Numbered from the stretch's first letter, positions 11,625 to 23,195 are shown. The stretch is DNA of 64,000 nt from Rhodosporidiobolus odoratus (GCA_034387635.1 JAOANU010000009.1:248001-312000), one strand, 5' to 3'. Numbers and translations are program-made. Notes: generated by a model not told the origin, from the letters alone.

Positions 11625-14330
11625 TCAATCGCTATACTCGTCGTACCCGTCGTCCTCATATCCCTGATCACTGAACCCGTCATCACCGTCGTCGTACTCA
11701 CTGCTGTACCCGCCGCTATCGTAGTCAGCTTCGTCCTCGTCACTTGCTTCTTCTTCAACTTCCTCATCTTCCTCGCTCGCTGATACCGCTTCTTCCTCGA
11801 GTTCGCCCACCTCCTCATCGACCTCCTGCTCTTCCTCCTCCTGTACCTCCTCGACTTCAACAGCGCTCTCTCCGTCGCTTGAAGCACCCTGTTCCTCCTC
11901 GATTTCGACCGGACCCTCCGGTTCCTCCTCATCGAGTGCTTCGGTGTCCATATCCCCTTCTGTTCCGGTCGCCTCGCTGATGCAGTCATCTTGACCCTCC
12001 CCCTCGGAGACGTCGGCAAACGAAGCGGGAGAGACGAAGCCATGGTCCTCCTGCTCCTCTGCATCGCTTGAAGCCTGCAGTGGAGGACTTGGGAAGCCCC
12101 CTTCGTCCTCCTCCTCGTCGTGACCCTCGTGCTCCTCCTGCGGCACGTCGGGCCATGAAGAGTATCCTTCCTCTTCCTCAAGTCCCTCCCCAGCCTCGAA
12201 ATACTCACCCACCTCATCTCCTTCTTCTCCTGCATCTTCCTCGTCGTCGACCCCCCAGTCACCGGCTTCAGAGAATCGATCTTCCTCCTCTCCATCGTCC
12301 CGCTCCTGCTCTAAACCTGATCCGTACTCGTCTCCGCCCGAAGATGCCTGTTCTCCAAACTCCTCCTCTTCCTCTTCTCCCTCGCCCTCTGCCATCCCTC
12401 CTTGCTCCTCATCTCCGGATGTCCGACCCTGTTCAAACTCGTCAAACTCTTCGCCACCCTCCGGTCCTTGAGGTTCAGCGTATCGCCGCCCAGCCGGCGG
12501 CAGCGGCAGCGGAACCGGATCATCCTCATCCTCACTCTCAATCTCGCTCTCACTCTCATCCGATTCCGTATCGCTGCTGTCATCGAAGTAAACCCTCGGC
12601 GCCGGGCGTGGGTGCGGTCGCGGTGGTGGACGAACTCGTAGGTCGGCACCACCGAGGTGAGCGTTTGCGGGGACAAGCAAGGCGGCATCACGAACGCCTA
12701 CGCCTAGGCCAGCGCGATCTTCGGGTCGAAGGAGGTCGGTTTCGTTAGCCCAGAGAGGACAGCCACGGGGGCAGGCACCGGTTGGGTGGTTGGTGGCGAG
12801 GTGTTCCCTGGACAAGAAGAAGGATGGAAACGAAAAGAAAAGAAAAGGCAAGTGAAAGTCAAAGTAAGCTCCGAGGCGAGGCGAGAGCATAAAGAGCAAT
12901 GCGAGAAAGAGACAGACATACCACCTTGATCCGCAAATGTAACAATGTTCTGTTTTGCACCTCGAACAGGTTATATGCGCGCAACCTTGAACTAGCTCGA
13001 TCATGGCTTTGCAGCCGGGACAGCGGGACCAGTTTTGACTCCGTGCGAGGGAGAGGAAGGTGAGGTCTTCGGGGTTGCGGGAGTCGGGAGGGAGGGACTG
13101 TGAGAAGCGTTGGGTAAAAGGATGGATCAGTCAGACGGAGAAAAGGAGGGTTCCGGGTTGTCAAGAGCGACGGCGAAAAGGACAGACTTGGTAATGCTCG
13201 CAAGAATACCCTGCATAGAAGGCGTTGGAAAAGAACGACAGGAGTCAAACAGGAGTATGGGGCTGAAGGGCTAAGGTCAAGAGCGCACCTGCGTGCCACG
13301 GAGACTCGCACTTCGCACACAGCATAGTATGGCACACAGGACATTCCGCCTGAGGGTTCTGCTCGGCGTCGGGTTGGCGGAGCAGCTGCTCGCTGCAGCG
13401 AGGGTTTGGGCAAAATAGCTGGGGTTGAGCGTCGAGGAGTTTGCGGTAGTGCTGCAGGTTGAAAGCTGGTCAGACATGTTCGTCCCAAGAGGTAATGGGA
13501 GGAAGAACGACCGCTCACCCATCGTTCGAGGTGTTCTTCACCGAAAATGCGAGCAGCGTCGTCGTCGGTGACTTCGTACTTGCACTGTCGAGTAACGGGT
13601 CAGCCTGTAAAAATACAGAGGTGAAAGACGGGCAATCCTGACCTCTGCCTCATGGCACAGAATGGGAAAGGCTTTCACCGCAGACTCATCTAACTTCTGC
13701 TGGACATACTGAGCGGCGCAACCAAGGCAAGCCACGTGCTCGTCTTCTTGTGCTCCTATCGTCAGCCCGAGAGGGAGATGGTCGGAAGAGGCGGCTGATC
13801 CGAGAGTAGCTTTGAAAGGATCGCCAACAACGCGGGTCTCGTCAAGGCAGATTGAGCAGGTGCGCACGGCAGGGTCGGACTCTCCGGATGAGATGCACGC
13901 AGGCTGGTCACCAGGCTGCGCATCACGCATGGCGACATGAGCGAGCAAGGAAGGAAGAAAACATGGGTATAAAACGCACCGAGGCTTTCGTCCCTTTCGT
14001 CGATGCCGTCTCCGATAGATTCTCGACAGCAAATGGTCGTTCGGTACGCTGCCTCGGTGCAGGAGAAACTTGCATTTCCTCTAGCTGTTTCTGCAGCGAA
14101 ACGGCCTGGTCCGCGTCGGGAACCGCTTGTCGCTGAGTTCCCGAGCCGCCTGCTACCGCATTGGCAGCTTTAAAAAGGTCTGCTTCAGTACCCACCCGCT
14201 CGGCAACTTGACGTTCTTGAGCGGCTTGTAGTTCGTCTTGAAGGAATGCAGTGACGAGTTTCAGCGAGTCGTCGTCGACTTTTGAGAGAGGCGCGGACTG
14301 CTGCCTTGCTTCATGGGGTTCAGACGTCAT
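11625..14330 (-). CDS. RBR (RING-IBR-RING) E3 ubiquitin ligase with acidic tail
   Basis: Multi-exon gene starting at 14330 (MTSEPHEARQQSAPL). The preceding in-frame codon is TTG, not ATG. After a helical N-terminus come RING1 (RTCSICLDETRVVGDPF, then ACLGCAAQYVQQKL), an IBR (FCPNPRCSEQLL, AECPVCHTMLCAKCESPWHA) and RING2 (RCPGCKAMIELVQGCAHITC, SRCKTEHCYICGSRW). The GCAH cysteine of RING2 sits where RBR ligases carry the catalytic, ubiquitin-accepting cysteine. Family knowledge: RBR enzymes take ubiquitin from E2 onto that cysteine before transfer. The C-terminal roughly 300 residues are almost entirely Asp/Glu/Ser (SDTESDESESEIESEDEDDP onward) and end EDDGYDEYSD at 11625. Basidiomycete RBR proteins vary here, and the substrate is unknown. 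The gene is divergent from the acyltransferase gene with 152 bp between start codons. Confidence 0.8.
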
Positions 14331-14482
14331 CAAGCAGGAGAACAGTTGCGCAGCCGCAGCGTGTCGAGCGAGAGACGCAAAACCCTAACCAGATGAAACC
14401 AGCGAGACTCTCCCTTTGAACCACCTCGCTTGCGTCGTACAGCTCGAGAGCCCCAGGTGAGACACCAGTATACCCTGACAGC

Positions 14483-16100
14483 ATGTCAAGCATACGCCCC
14501 CTTCCTCCCCTATGGTCCCAACCCATCTCCCACCGGCCCCACCTCCCCTCAAACCCCTTCCGAACGCTCGCCTTCATCGTCCTCTTCAACACTGGAATCT
14601 TTCTCACCTTCGGCTTACTCATGTTACTACTACCGCTCCGCCTGGTGCGGCAGACTCGACCAGCATATGCGAGGATCGGCAAGGGGGCGTTTGGGAGTCT
14701 GCTGGTCCTCATGGTTCAATGGTTCGCTCCGACTGAGATGGTGATTAGCGCGGGTGAGGGAGTACAGCACACGAATTGGCTTGAGCTGGATCAAGGTGGG
14801 CAAGTTCGGGCGCTGAACTTGCCAGACAAGGGGGTATGGGTACGTTTTCCGTTTTCGTGGTATTTCTCTCTCGTTGGTCGGACCGCTACGCTGGTTGTGC
14901 TTAATTGACCATCGCGTCTTGTAGATCGCCAACCACTCCACTCTCGTCGACTGGATCTACGACTGGACCTTTGCTTACGTTTCAGGCCACCACAACTCCC
15001 TCTACATCGCTCTCAAATCCTCACTTCGACGCATACCGATAATAGGCTGGGCCGCCGAGCTCTTCAACTTCATCTTCCTCGATCGAAAGTGGGAGACGGA
15101 CAGGCAGAATTTCCGGCATCAGCTAGGGAGGATTGCTAGGACTACGATGGATGGCGGAGACGGAGAAAAGGCGGCAGTGTTGATCTTTCCGGAGGGGACT
15201 ATCACGACGGAAAACACGCAAGGGATCTCGGCTAGGTATGCAGAGAAGACCGGTAGTGAGTCTGCCTAAGAACCTCGGCCGCCAATGGTATTGCCGCTAA
15301 CTCACCTTGCCACATACAGCTACCGACTACAAGCACCTTCTCATCCCCCGCTCGACCGGCTTGTTCTACTCGTACGCTGTGCTCCGGGCACCCATGCTCT
15401 CCCCGCTGACGTCGATGACCGCAGACTCCGTCATCTCGCCCTAACCCTGCCAAACCTCACCCTCCTCGACCTCACGATCGCCTACCCGGTCCCGCGTCAA
15501 TCTCCCTCTGCCCCAAACTATCTCTTTCCTAGTTCCTACTACGACATCGTCCCCGTCCTCCTCCACGGCATCTCCCCCCCGGAACTGCACATCCACCTTC
15601 GAGCCTATCCCCTCTCCGACATTACCCTGGGCGATATCGAACGTCTGAGAGCGGATCCCGAGGTGGAGTGTACAGAGCAGGAGAGGGAGGCATTCGAGAA
15701 GTGGCTGGAAGCGAGGTGGAGGGGAAAAGATGAATTGTTGGAAAGATTCAGGAGGGAGGGGAGTTTCATCACCAACCGAGCGAGCGCGTCGAGCCAGCCG
15801 AAGCGCCTATGCGAGGGTCTGAGGAGACGGAGGGAGGCCGCCGAGAAATCATCCGATGATGAAGAGGAGGACGAGGACGAACGTCGGCCAGGAGAGTACA
15901 GTTGGCGGCCTCGCCTCAGGGAGTGGTGGGAACCTTTCTATGCCTTCTCTTTCTTCCTTCCTCTGGTTGTCTCCGTCGCTCTCTGGAGGTATCGAGGTAC
16001 TATTGCTGGCGGGATCGTCGTGTGGCTTAGCAGGTTGAGCCTGGGAGGGAAGGGAGAGATGGGAGAGAAGAGTTGTGGGTGTGGGAAGATGATGGCTTAG
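14483..16100 (+). CDS. Membrane PlsC-type acyltransferase (lysophospholipid/glycerophosphate acyltransferase)
   Basis: Likely 1-acylglycerol-phosphate or lysophospholipid acyltransferase of the endoplasmic reticulum, transferring acyl chains from acyl-CoA. Four exons (14483-14839, 14925-15255, 15320-15371, 15425-16100) sum to 1,416 nt, or 471 residues. An N-terminal membrane segment (LAFIVLFNTGIFLTFGLLML) precedes the catalytic motif NHSTLVDW (HX4D form), the motif II-like region (FLDRKWETDRQNF) and FPEGT (motif III). TDYKHLLIPRSTGLFY corresponds to motif IV. The C-terminal part has DIVPVLLHGISPPELHIHLR and a further hydrophobic helix (FYAFSFFLPLVVSVALW). Overall length and layout resemble yeast Cst26/Vps66-type and lysocardiolipin-type enzymes more than the shorter Slc1. 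The precise substrate cannot be read from sequence. Confidence 0.8.
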
Positions 16101-16776
16101 AAGGGATGCAGGCGCGGGCTTACTGCGGAGATCTTGCTTGCATTCACAGGCTGTAATGACCTGATTTTCGTTTGTTTACTTGCCGCAACTGGGGGGAGCG
16201 CTGACCTTCTCAAACTGGAGTAACAAGCTGCTTCTTCCTTTCTGCAGTTTCACGCTGCCCGTTCGCGTGTCCGAGCCACCGACTGAGCTTCCCTCGCTAG
16301 GTCTATGTTTGGAGCAGTCTGCTTAGGCAGGCGATGGACCCTTCATCGTCAGCTACTGTTCAACCCCCTCTTTTTTTCGCGTCGAGCGGCGAGAAGCCTC
16401 AGACGGAAGTTACAGACGCTTTATCGTTCTGTCCATGGGTGTCTACAGGGAGAACGATGATGCTTGATGGTAGAAAGCTCTGCCGTCCAGGCGGATTGCC
16501 AACCGCTGCAAGGGGTGGCGAGAAAAATTGAACCGACAGTGAGGTTGGTCCGCCTTGGGTCCGCGTGAAGCCTCGGAGCCAATCAGAAAGCGCGACTGAC
16601 CGTGGTTGGGCCGTGTCGACCAATCAGAATCGACCTGCAGGAGTTTTTCTTTGCCACCCTCGAACCGCTGTGCCGTTGCTGTGCCGGGTTCTCATCCCCA
16701 CATCGGGATGTCCCCCCGCCCCGACGAGCTGCTAGCTGCTACCTCTTCTTCCCGCCTACCACAACACCGAAAGACC
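16101..16776. promoter_or_regulatory. Intergenic: acyltransferase 3' flank and aldolase-family promoter
   Basis: About 675 bp with no supported coding frame. The segment next to the start at 16777 is C/T-rich (CCCCGCCCCGACGAGC, CTACCTCTTCTTCCCGCC), like other 5' leaders in this window. No TATA box or repeat was seen. Confidence 0.4.
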
Positions 16777-18076
16777 ATGTCGCCTATCGCTATCGACCCC
16801 GAGACCGTACTCAGCAGTAACGCACCCCTTGCGGAGGCGCCCCATCTCAAGCCGACTCAACACTTTGAACAAAGCGTCGATAAACTCGCGGAGAATCCGC
16901 TCGACCGCGTATGGCGTGGCAACAAGGAAGGGACGATTCGTCTCGAAGGTGTCCCCGACTTCGGAGAAGACGTCTATGCCAAGAGGCAGTGGATCAAGGT
17001 GAATGCGCTTGTCATTGCATGGGAAATAGGGAGACTGACTCTGCCTTTGCCGTGATGTGCAGGAACACCTCGCTGGAGCTTTCCAGTACTGGGGTAAGAT
17101 GGGTTACGGAGAGGGAGCGGCGGGCCATATTACCGTGCGCGACCCCGTCAAGCCGGACCATGTATGTCGTTCGTCTCCCCGCCTTCCTTTTCCTCTGCAC
17201 CGCCCTCGTCTTGCTCTGTTCTCTCGGCTACATCCGTAACGGATACGAAGTCACTGACTAAGCCCCCGTCCCGTATGTGCAGTACTGGATGAACCCCTTC
17301 GCCGTTCACTACTCTTCTATCACCGTGTCGAAACTCTGCCTGGTCACCCCCGAAGGCTACGTCTCCTCGGAAGGCGCTCAACTCCCAATCAATACCGCTG
17401 GCTTTTACATACACTCTGCCATTCATAAAGAACGCCCAGAAGTTGATGCTATCGCACACTGCCACTCCCTCTACGGCAGAGCGTGGTCCGTCTTCGGCAA
17501 GCCTATCGACATGCTCAACCAGGACGCTTGCATGTTCTACGATAATCAGGCGGTGTACAAGAGCTTCGGTGGGATCGTGCTGGCGCAGGAGGAAGGGGAG
17601 AATATCGCCAAGGCTCTGGGGAAAAAGGTGTGTTGTCGTTGTTCTCTGTTGCTATTGCGCCTCTGTCTCGCACAAACGCGCTTGTCCCTCCCTCCTGCTA
17701 CAGAAGGACGAAGACTAACCTGCACCTCCTTGCCCAGAACATGGTCGCCATCCTGCAGAACCACGGCCTGCTGACAATGGGCTCGACCGTCGACGAATGC
17801 GTCTACTACTTCGGCTGCCTCGACCGTCAATGCAAGCTCCAGCTTCAGGTCGAAGCCGCTTGTGCCAATGGTCTGACCAAGAACATCATCGACGACAAGG
17901 TATGTCACTGAGAATCCTTTTCTATTCTCGTCGTTGCCTACTGACTGTCTGTAATGTCACTGTCGCAGGACGCCGCCTTCACCGCCGCCACGTTGCAACA
18001 CCCCAGTACCTTGTACACCAACTTCAAGCCCGACTACGAGCTTCTGTGTGAAGAGCGTCCGCAGCTGTTCAAGTAG
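16777..18076 (+). CDS. Class II aldolase/adducin-family protein (Mug14-like)
   Basis: Five exons (16777-16998, 17063-17161, 17283-17627, 17738-17899, 17969-18076) sum to 936 nt, or 311 residues, all in phase. The protein has the class II aldolase/adducin fold signatures. These are the GEGAAGHITVRDP phosphate-binding loop, a zinc-type His-x-His in DAIAHCHSLYGRAWSVF, and a later histidine in VAILQNHGLLTMGSTVDE. Family members include bacterial fuculose-1-phosphate aldolases and S. pombe Mug14. Eukaryotic members may or may not be catalytic. Retention of the HxH and the late histidine suggests metal binding is kept. The substrate is unknown. Every intron is phase 0, which is unusual in this window. 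The 3' end is convergent with the next gene on the minus strand. Confidence 0.8.
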
Positions 18077-18408
18077 GTCTCCCAGTCAGCAGCAGCGCCA
18101 TGTCTTTCCTTTTGGTATTTCTTTCTTCAGTCGCGGCTGTACAGGCCCTTGTAAGGTAGTCAAGTGTATTGTTTGGAAGGCAAGCTTCGGAAGCGGCATT
18201 CGCTGCGTCATAGAATGCTGTCCCCGTTGTGCTCAAGCCGTTGCCCATCCTCGGTATATCCCTATCCTCGCTATATTCCTATGCGACCCCAGATCGGTCC
18301 GTGGGCGCTCTTTCTGCCTAGCTCGCCGATAGCCCGCGCTGTGCGTTTGTGAACCTTCTCAAAGTGAGTTTTCCATCTCCGACATCAATCACGGTACGGA
18401 CTTCTCTC
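18077..18408. other. Convergent 3' region
   Basis: About 330 bp between two facing stop codons (18076 + and 18409 -). It should hold both 3' UTRs. Nothing else is visible. Confidence 0.4.
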
Positions 18409-19887
18409 TCACTTCTTCTTTCTCCCTATCCTCTTCCCCTCCCAGACCTTGTAGTCCTCCTGTTTGACCCACCCAATACACCTCAACACGACGAACCTGA
18501 CCTTCCTCTTCCCCTCTCTGCCCCTCTTCCTCGCTTCTTCAAGCTCCGTCTTCGCTCCTTGCTTACTCACCACCACCTTTCCCTCCGTTCCTTCGCCCTC
18601 ATCGTCTTCGTCAACGGCCACATAGACAACCCTATCATCCCACTCTTTGGCCTTGAACCCCCAATCCTCCAAAACGTCCTCGGCCCATGCTTTGGTACTC
18701 TTCTGTTTAGGTATAACGTCCCTCCCATGGCACGCCATAGCCCTCAACAACTCCTCATTCAGCTCTTCCTCCTCCTCTTCGCCGTCCAGAATCATCGACC
18801 CCTCATGAGCGACCACATACCGTCCCTTCAGAATCCATCGATTCGGGACGGCCTTGCCCACCCACCGACGCGTAGCCCCTTCAGCGACAAAGACCGAGAT
18901 ACCATCCTCAGACTTACACCTTGGCCTCGGTGACTTCCCGTCCCTCGTCGGAGGAGGATCAATCGGGTGAGCCGCGACCGCCTCCAACAGAGAGTCCACC
19001 TTCCTCTGATTCGAAATGAACACAATCGGCTGTCCAGGCGCCACTGCTTCCTTTATCCTCTCCTTCTCTCCCATTTTCTCCACCTGCCCCTCGCTCATGG
19101 CATCGTAAACGCCTGCAACGTTTGGTCCCAGTTGCAAACAGAGATGGTTTCGATCGCTCGCCCAAGTGTCGTCCGGACTCCAACCAGCGTTGACGGTTCC
19201 GCATCGTTTCCCACCGATCTCGATCCGCGTGAAACATAGATTCGTGAGGTCAGGGAAGGGGATCGTGAAGTTTAGAGGCGGGGAGAGAGGCAGAGAAGCG
19301 GGGAGGCGAAAGGCGCTTCGAACGAGAGAGACTGTTTGAGCGGTGCCAGTTTCGGAGGAAAGGATTGCGGTGCAGGCGGGAGGCGGACGAGCGACCGTGG
19401 CAGTAGAGACGGAAGAGGGCGAAGCACGCGGCGCACGTCGTTGTCTCGCCGTTGCTGTCGAGTTCGAGGCAGTCGAAAGCGCAGCGTGGCGACTCGATGA
19501 GCGGAGACGTGAGGATGTAGAGGCGTCGCTGGCTTCGTAGTCGGTGCCTTGTCTCAATTCGGGGAGATACTGCTCGGAACACCAGGCGGAGTCAACCGTG
19601 ACGCGTTACGGTCAGAGAGATCGTAGCCTAAAGTAGAGCAAAAATGAAAACAGTTGACGCACGTCGTCATTCACCTCACGGAGTCCAGATTGCCCTCCTC
19701 GCCCCTCGACCTCCTCCTCTTCCTCGCATCTTCTCACCTGAGCCTCACTTGCTCTTCCCTCGCCCTTCCCCCTCGCAGCCGCAGTCTCGCTCCTAGCCGC
19801 GACGCGAGCCTTCTTCGCAGGCGAACCTTGTCCGGGCGAGTTGACGACGGCGTTTTTGCGTTTTGATGCTCTTTGATCCGCTCTCAT
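18409..19887 (-). CDS. Unknown protein, Lys/Glu-rich C-terminus
   Basis: No family recognised. A two-exon model (19887-19663 and 19569-18409) gives 1,386 nt, or 461 residues, with a phase-0 intron and GTGCGT donor. The N-terminus is basic and looks nuclear (RADQRASKRKNAVVN, PAKKARVAARS). The middle is serine/arginine-rich. The C-terminal half reads as a folded domain (FPDLTNLCFTRIEIGGKRC, HLCLQLGPNVAGVYDAMSEG, GQPIVFISNQRKVDSLLEAV), then charged helices, ending GKRIGRKKK. The frame stays open upstream to an ATG at 20205. That would add 106 residues with mitochondrial-presequence-like character (RRRSARFTRLVRSTSDLAG, PARAFHSQPTLYS). The true start is therefore uncertain between 19887 and 20205. 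The 20205 ATG overlaps the stop of the upstream gene. Confidence 0.5.
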
Positions 19888-20197
19888 AGCGCTGTACAGG
19901 GTAGGTTGAGAGTGAAAGGCCCGAGCTGGGATGTGAGTGACAAGGGGTATCGACTGTACTGGCTGAGGAGATGCGCGAGATGCTGAGTGGGCGGCTGAAG
20001 AAGTTCCGGCAAGGTCTGATGTGGAACGAACAAGGCGCGTAAAGCGTGCGCTACGCCGCCTCGACAGGTCGGTCGCCTTTTCTGCAGTGCCAAGACTCGA
20101 ACGTGATAATGCGATGGGTCTGATCGAGTGGCGAGTCTGAGCACATTCAAGCAACGCGAATCGATCGAGGGAGAAGTGAGAACGTAAACTCGAGAGC

Positions 20198-21358
20198 TCA
20201 CCCATTATTGGCGTTCGCCGCAGTCTCCCCTTGAGCGTTCACGAGCTCGTCTTCCGCCTTCTTCGGTTGCGGTTCCGGCTCAACGTTGTCCTCCCTCTGG
20301 CGCCGGATCGCAAGGTCCAGCTCAGTCTCCGTTGCAACCCCGTCTTCCAGCCGTCGAGCTGCAGCTTCCGCAGGACCGTCGGGCACCGCGACCTTTTCCA
20401 CCTTTGCCGTTTGGGCCAGAGGTACGAGGTCGACAGGCGGAGTAGGTTGTTGCTGTCCCCTTTGGTCCCAATCTCCGTTGTCAGGCTCTTCAACCGCTAA
20501 TACTCTCGAAGTCACGGACCCGTCGGTTAAGTGACCGGCTCGGCGCAAGTCGTTTCTGCGCGTGGGGACCGCCAAATCCGAACTGTCAGCTCGTTCCTCC
20601 CGAGTGAAACTGAAAAAGTTTGACCGAAGTCAACGAATCAAGCGGATCTCAACGTACAGCACTCCCTCCACCCCGCCCTTCACCCTTCCTACCCACATCT
20701 CGACCTCCTCCTTTTTCCCTTCCCATCCCACGCACCCTCTCAGAACTCTAAGCACAAGTCTGACGCCGTATTCTCCTGCTTGGATCTTTTCTTTTCCCAG
20801 TTCTTTCGCCTCGTCCTTTCCTTGTCGACTGTCAAAGTTGATACTGTGAAACAAGACCTCCAGAGCCTGTTTGACTGCTTCCCACTCTGGTGCGATCGGA
20901 TCTGGGAAATTAGGATGGGTTGGAGGAGACTGGAGGAGGAGGGGGAGGAAGAGGGAAGCGGTAGGTGAGAGAGAGGAGTAGCTTGGGTGGGGATGATGTG
21001 CGTCGAGGGTTGCTATTGCCTTTGTGGGTGAATGTAGGATGGCAGATAAGGTATGGTGAGAGAGGGGAGTGAGATTGCCTGCTTGGCAAGAGAGAAGGTT
21101 AGCGAGGTTCGGGGAGGAGAGGGAAGGGCAGACGGACGGGTCAAGGCTTGGTACTGCGTGATGCCGTGTAGCATAGCTCTGCCTATACGGTAATCGAAGC
21201 AGCCCAGGGCGAGATCGACATCCGCTAGCCAGGGGAGAAGGAAGAGCAGCGAAGGTCCGAGGAGCGAACTGTGCGATTCTTCTACTCCACTGAGCTGATT
21301 GACCAAAAGCAAAGTCGCTGAGGCGCAACAATGACAAGCCAGCGCAGAGACACGGCAT
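20198..21358 (-). CDS. Unknown protein with presequence-like N-terminus
   Basis: No family recognised. Two exons (21358-20658 and 20609-20198) sum to 1,113 nt, or 370 residues, joined by a short intron (donor GTACGT, acceptor TTTTTCAG). From the ATG at 21358 the N-terminus is rich in Arg, Ser and Ala with few acids (RRIAQFAPRTFAALP, RLPYRQSYATRHH), suggesting mitochondrial import. The frame is also open to an ATG at 21502, which adds a hydrophobic stretch (SIVVVVRRLVFFAGVFFPTF). The middle is helical (APEWEAVKQALEVLFHSINF, EYGVRLVLRVLRGCVGWEGK). The C-terminal exon is Ala/Glu/Gln-rich and disordered (AVPDGPAEAAARRLEDG, DLAIRRQREDNVEPEPQP), ending NANNG. The stop TGA (20198-20200) lies inside the first codons of the next possible frame. 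Confidence 0.5.
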
Positions 21359-21514
21359 GACTGTGCGAAAACTTGCACTTTGAGAGAAATAGGCTAGATG
21401 AAAAGTCGGAAAAAAGACACCGGCAAAAAAGACTAGACGACGAACGACAACTACGATGGACTCATTCGTTAGGAAAGGTGTGGAAGAGCTAGTACTTGAC
21501 ATGACCTGGATGAC

Positions 21515-21527
21515 GGGGGGGGGGGGG
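21515..21527. repeat. G13 homopolymer
   Basis: Thirteen consecutive G residues on the + strand. The run lies about 87-99 nt past the stop of the minus-strand ERV29 gene and just upstream of the next minus-strand frame (ATG at 21502). In minus-strand transcripts it is poly-C. Confidence 0.9.
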
Positions 21528-21613
21528 AAATGATGCGAAGGGTGGGAAGGGGAACAAGCGATTTTCGGTTGAGGAAGAGAGAAAGAGGAAAGATGGGTGG
21601 CGCTGGGCGGGGG

Positions 21614-23195
21614 TTACATCCGCTTCTTGCTCTCTACCGCGAAGTCTCCAGCGCCGAGGTTGACGAGGAGGAGGAGACCTCCGACGATCGAGAGAGTTTG
21701 GAAAAAGTCGTATCTGCGGGCAATGCAACCCGTGCATAATTAGCGTCTCGATCTTTCTGACGTCCAGCTGACAATGTCTCGATCTAGGATAAAGACTGAA
21801 CGAAGGAAGGAAGGTGCGGAAAGACTGAAACGCACTTGAGGAAATCCCTCTGCGGGTGAGCCTTGTGAACCCTCCACCAAGCATTGGCCGTAAAGTTAAA
21901 CATGGTCAAAACCACAGTCAAAAACAACGCCGACTGTTTAGCCTTGTACCCCACCGCAACAAACAAACACGCACCCAACCCGGACACGGAAACCGCTCCA
22001 TGCGCGACTCCGGTCTGACCGTTGAAGACGAAGCCTAGGAAGAGGAAGACGAGTAAAACTCGACCGGCCAGTTGGAAATACTTTTTCCTTTCTTGTTCGT
22101 TGGCGCCGAGTCCGTGGAGGTTGCCGACGATGGAGGATTTTTTGGCCGAGAGCGAGTCGGAGAGGGTCATGAGGAGTCCGCCCATGACGGAGAGGTTGCG
22201 GAGGAAGAAGGTCAGGTCGAAGATGAGACCGTAGCCGAAACCTTGGGCGAGGACGACCGAGACGAGACCGACAGTCGAGGGGAGTGGGTAACGTTTAAGG
22301 ATGATGGAGACTGAGCAGGTGAGCATGGTCTGGTGAGAGGGCGTGTAAGTGAGCTGGTCCCGAGGGAAAGAGGGAGAGTACGGTACTCACGATGACGTTG
22401 ATCCAGAGGAAGAGGTGAGAGATGCCCCAAGGGAAACCGCGATGTTTCTGCACGACACGATCGACACGCGGAGCAAACGAGGGCAGAAAGTTAGTAGGCA
22501 TCCGGCGCACGTCTACCATGTCGCAGGCGGCACCGCCAACAGGGACATTCGAGAAGACGAACCTGCAGGTAGTAGTTTTGATCTGCGAGAGGTAGGCAGA
22601 GTCAGCTGGGAGAGTTGGTGAAGGAGGAGAACGGGGAGAACGCACCTCCCAACTGCGTCAAGATCCTCATCGCATCTTCCAAGAACGTGACGACAATCAA
22701 GAACCTGCCAATTCCCGGCAACCAAGGCCTGATCGGCCTGGCCAGCTGATCCAACTTGTCCTCAACCTTGTCGCTCACCTTCCTCGCCTTTTCCAACTGT
22801 TCCACGCCAGCCTGACCGGCGACCATTTCCGCAGCAATATCAATCACCGACCCACGACGTGAGTGAGAACGGTTGTTGGGCTTGTTTCCTCCAACTCCTC
22901 CACTGGACGAAGCGTAGGGATTCCCACCCCCTCCCCCACTGGCGTTACCACCTCCATATCCTGACCCCCCTGCGCCGGGGTAGTCGTTGAGGAGATGAGG
23001 GGGGATGACGGATGCTCGACGAGCGTGTGAGCCAAAGGCACTTTGCTTGCGAGGGGAGATGGGAGGACCGGTAGGTTGGGAAGCGGAGGTGGGAGGGGTG
23101 TAGGCATCGTAAGAGCCTGCGGGCGAGGCGGAGCTCGCGCGGGCCTGGTCCTGGTACTGGGGGTTGAGATGAGAAGGTGGAGGGTAGGCGGACAT
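21614..23195 (-). CDS. ERV29: Erv29/SURF4-family ER cargo receptor
   Basis: Polytopic membrane protein that packages soluble secretory cargo into COPII vesicles at the ER. The start at 23195 opens a disordered Gly/Ser/Pro-rich N-terminus of about 110 residues (SGYGGGNASGGGGGNPYASS), longer than in S. cerevisiae. The conserved core follows: VEDKLDQLARPIRPWLPGIG, FLIVVTFLEDAMRILTQ, YYLQ, KHRGFPWGISHLFLWINVIV, LRNLSVMGGLLMTLSDS and HPQRDFLKYDFFQTLSIVGG. At least six hydrophobic segments are visible. The protein ends SKKRM, a perfect KKxx dilysine ER-retrieval signal at positions -4 and -3, as in the family. Introns are short and lie at about 22380-22440, 22580-22650 and 21725-21835. The first ATG is used because it gives an open N-terminus, although much of it is dispensable in relatives. 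Confidence 0.9.
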
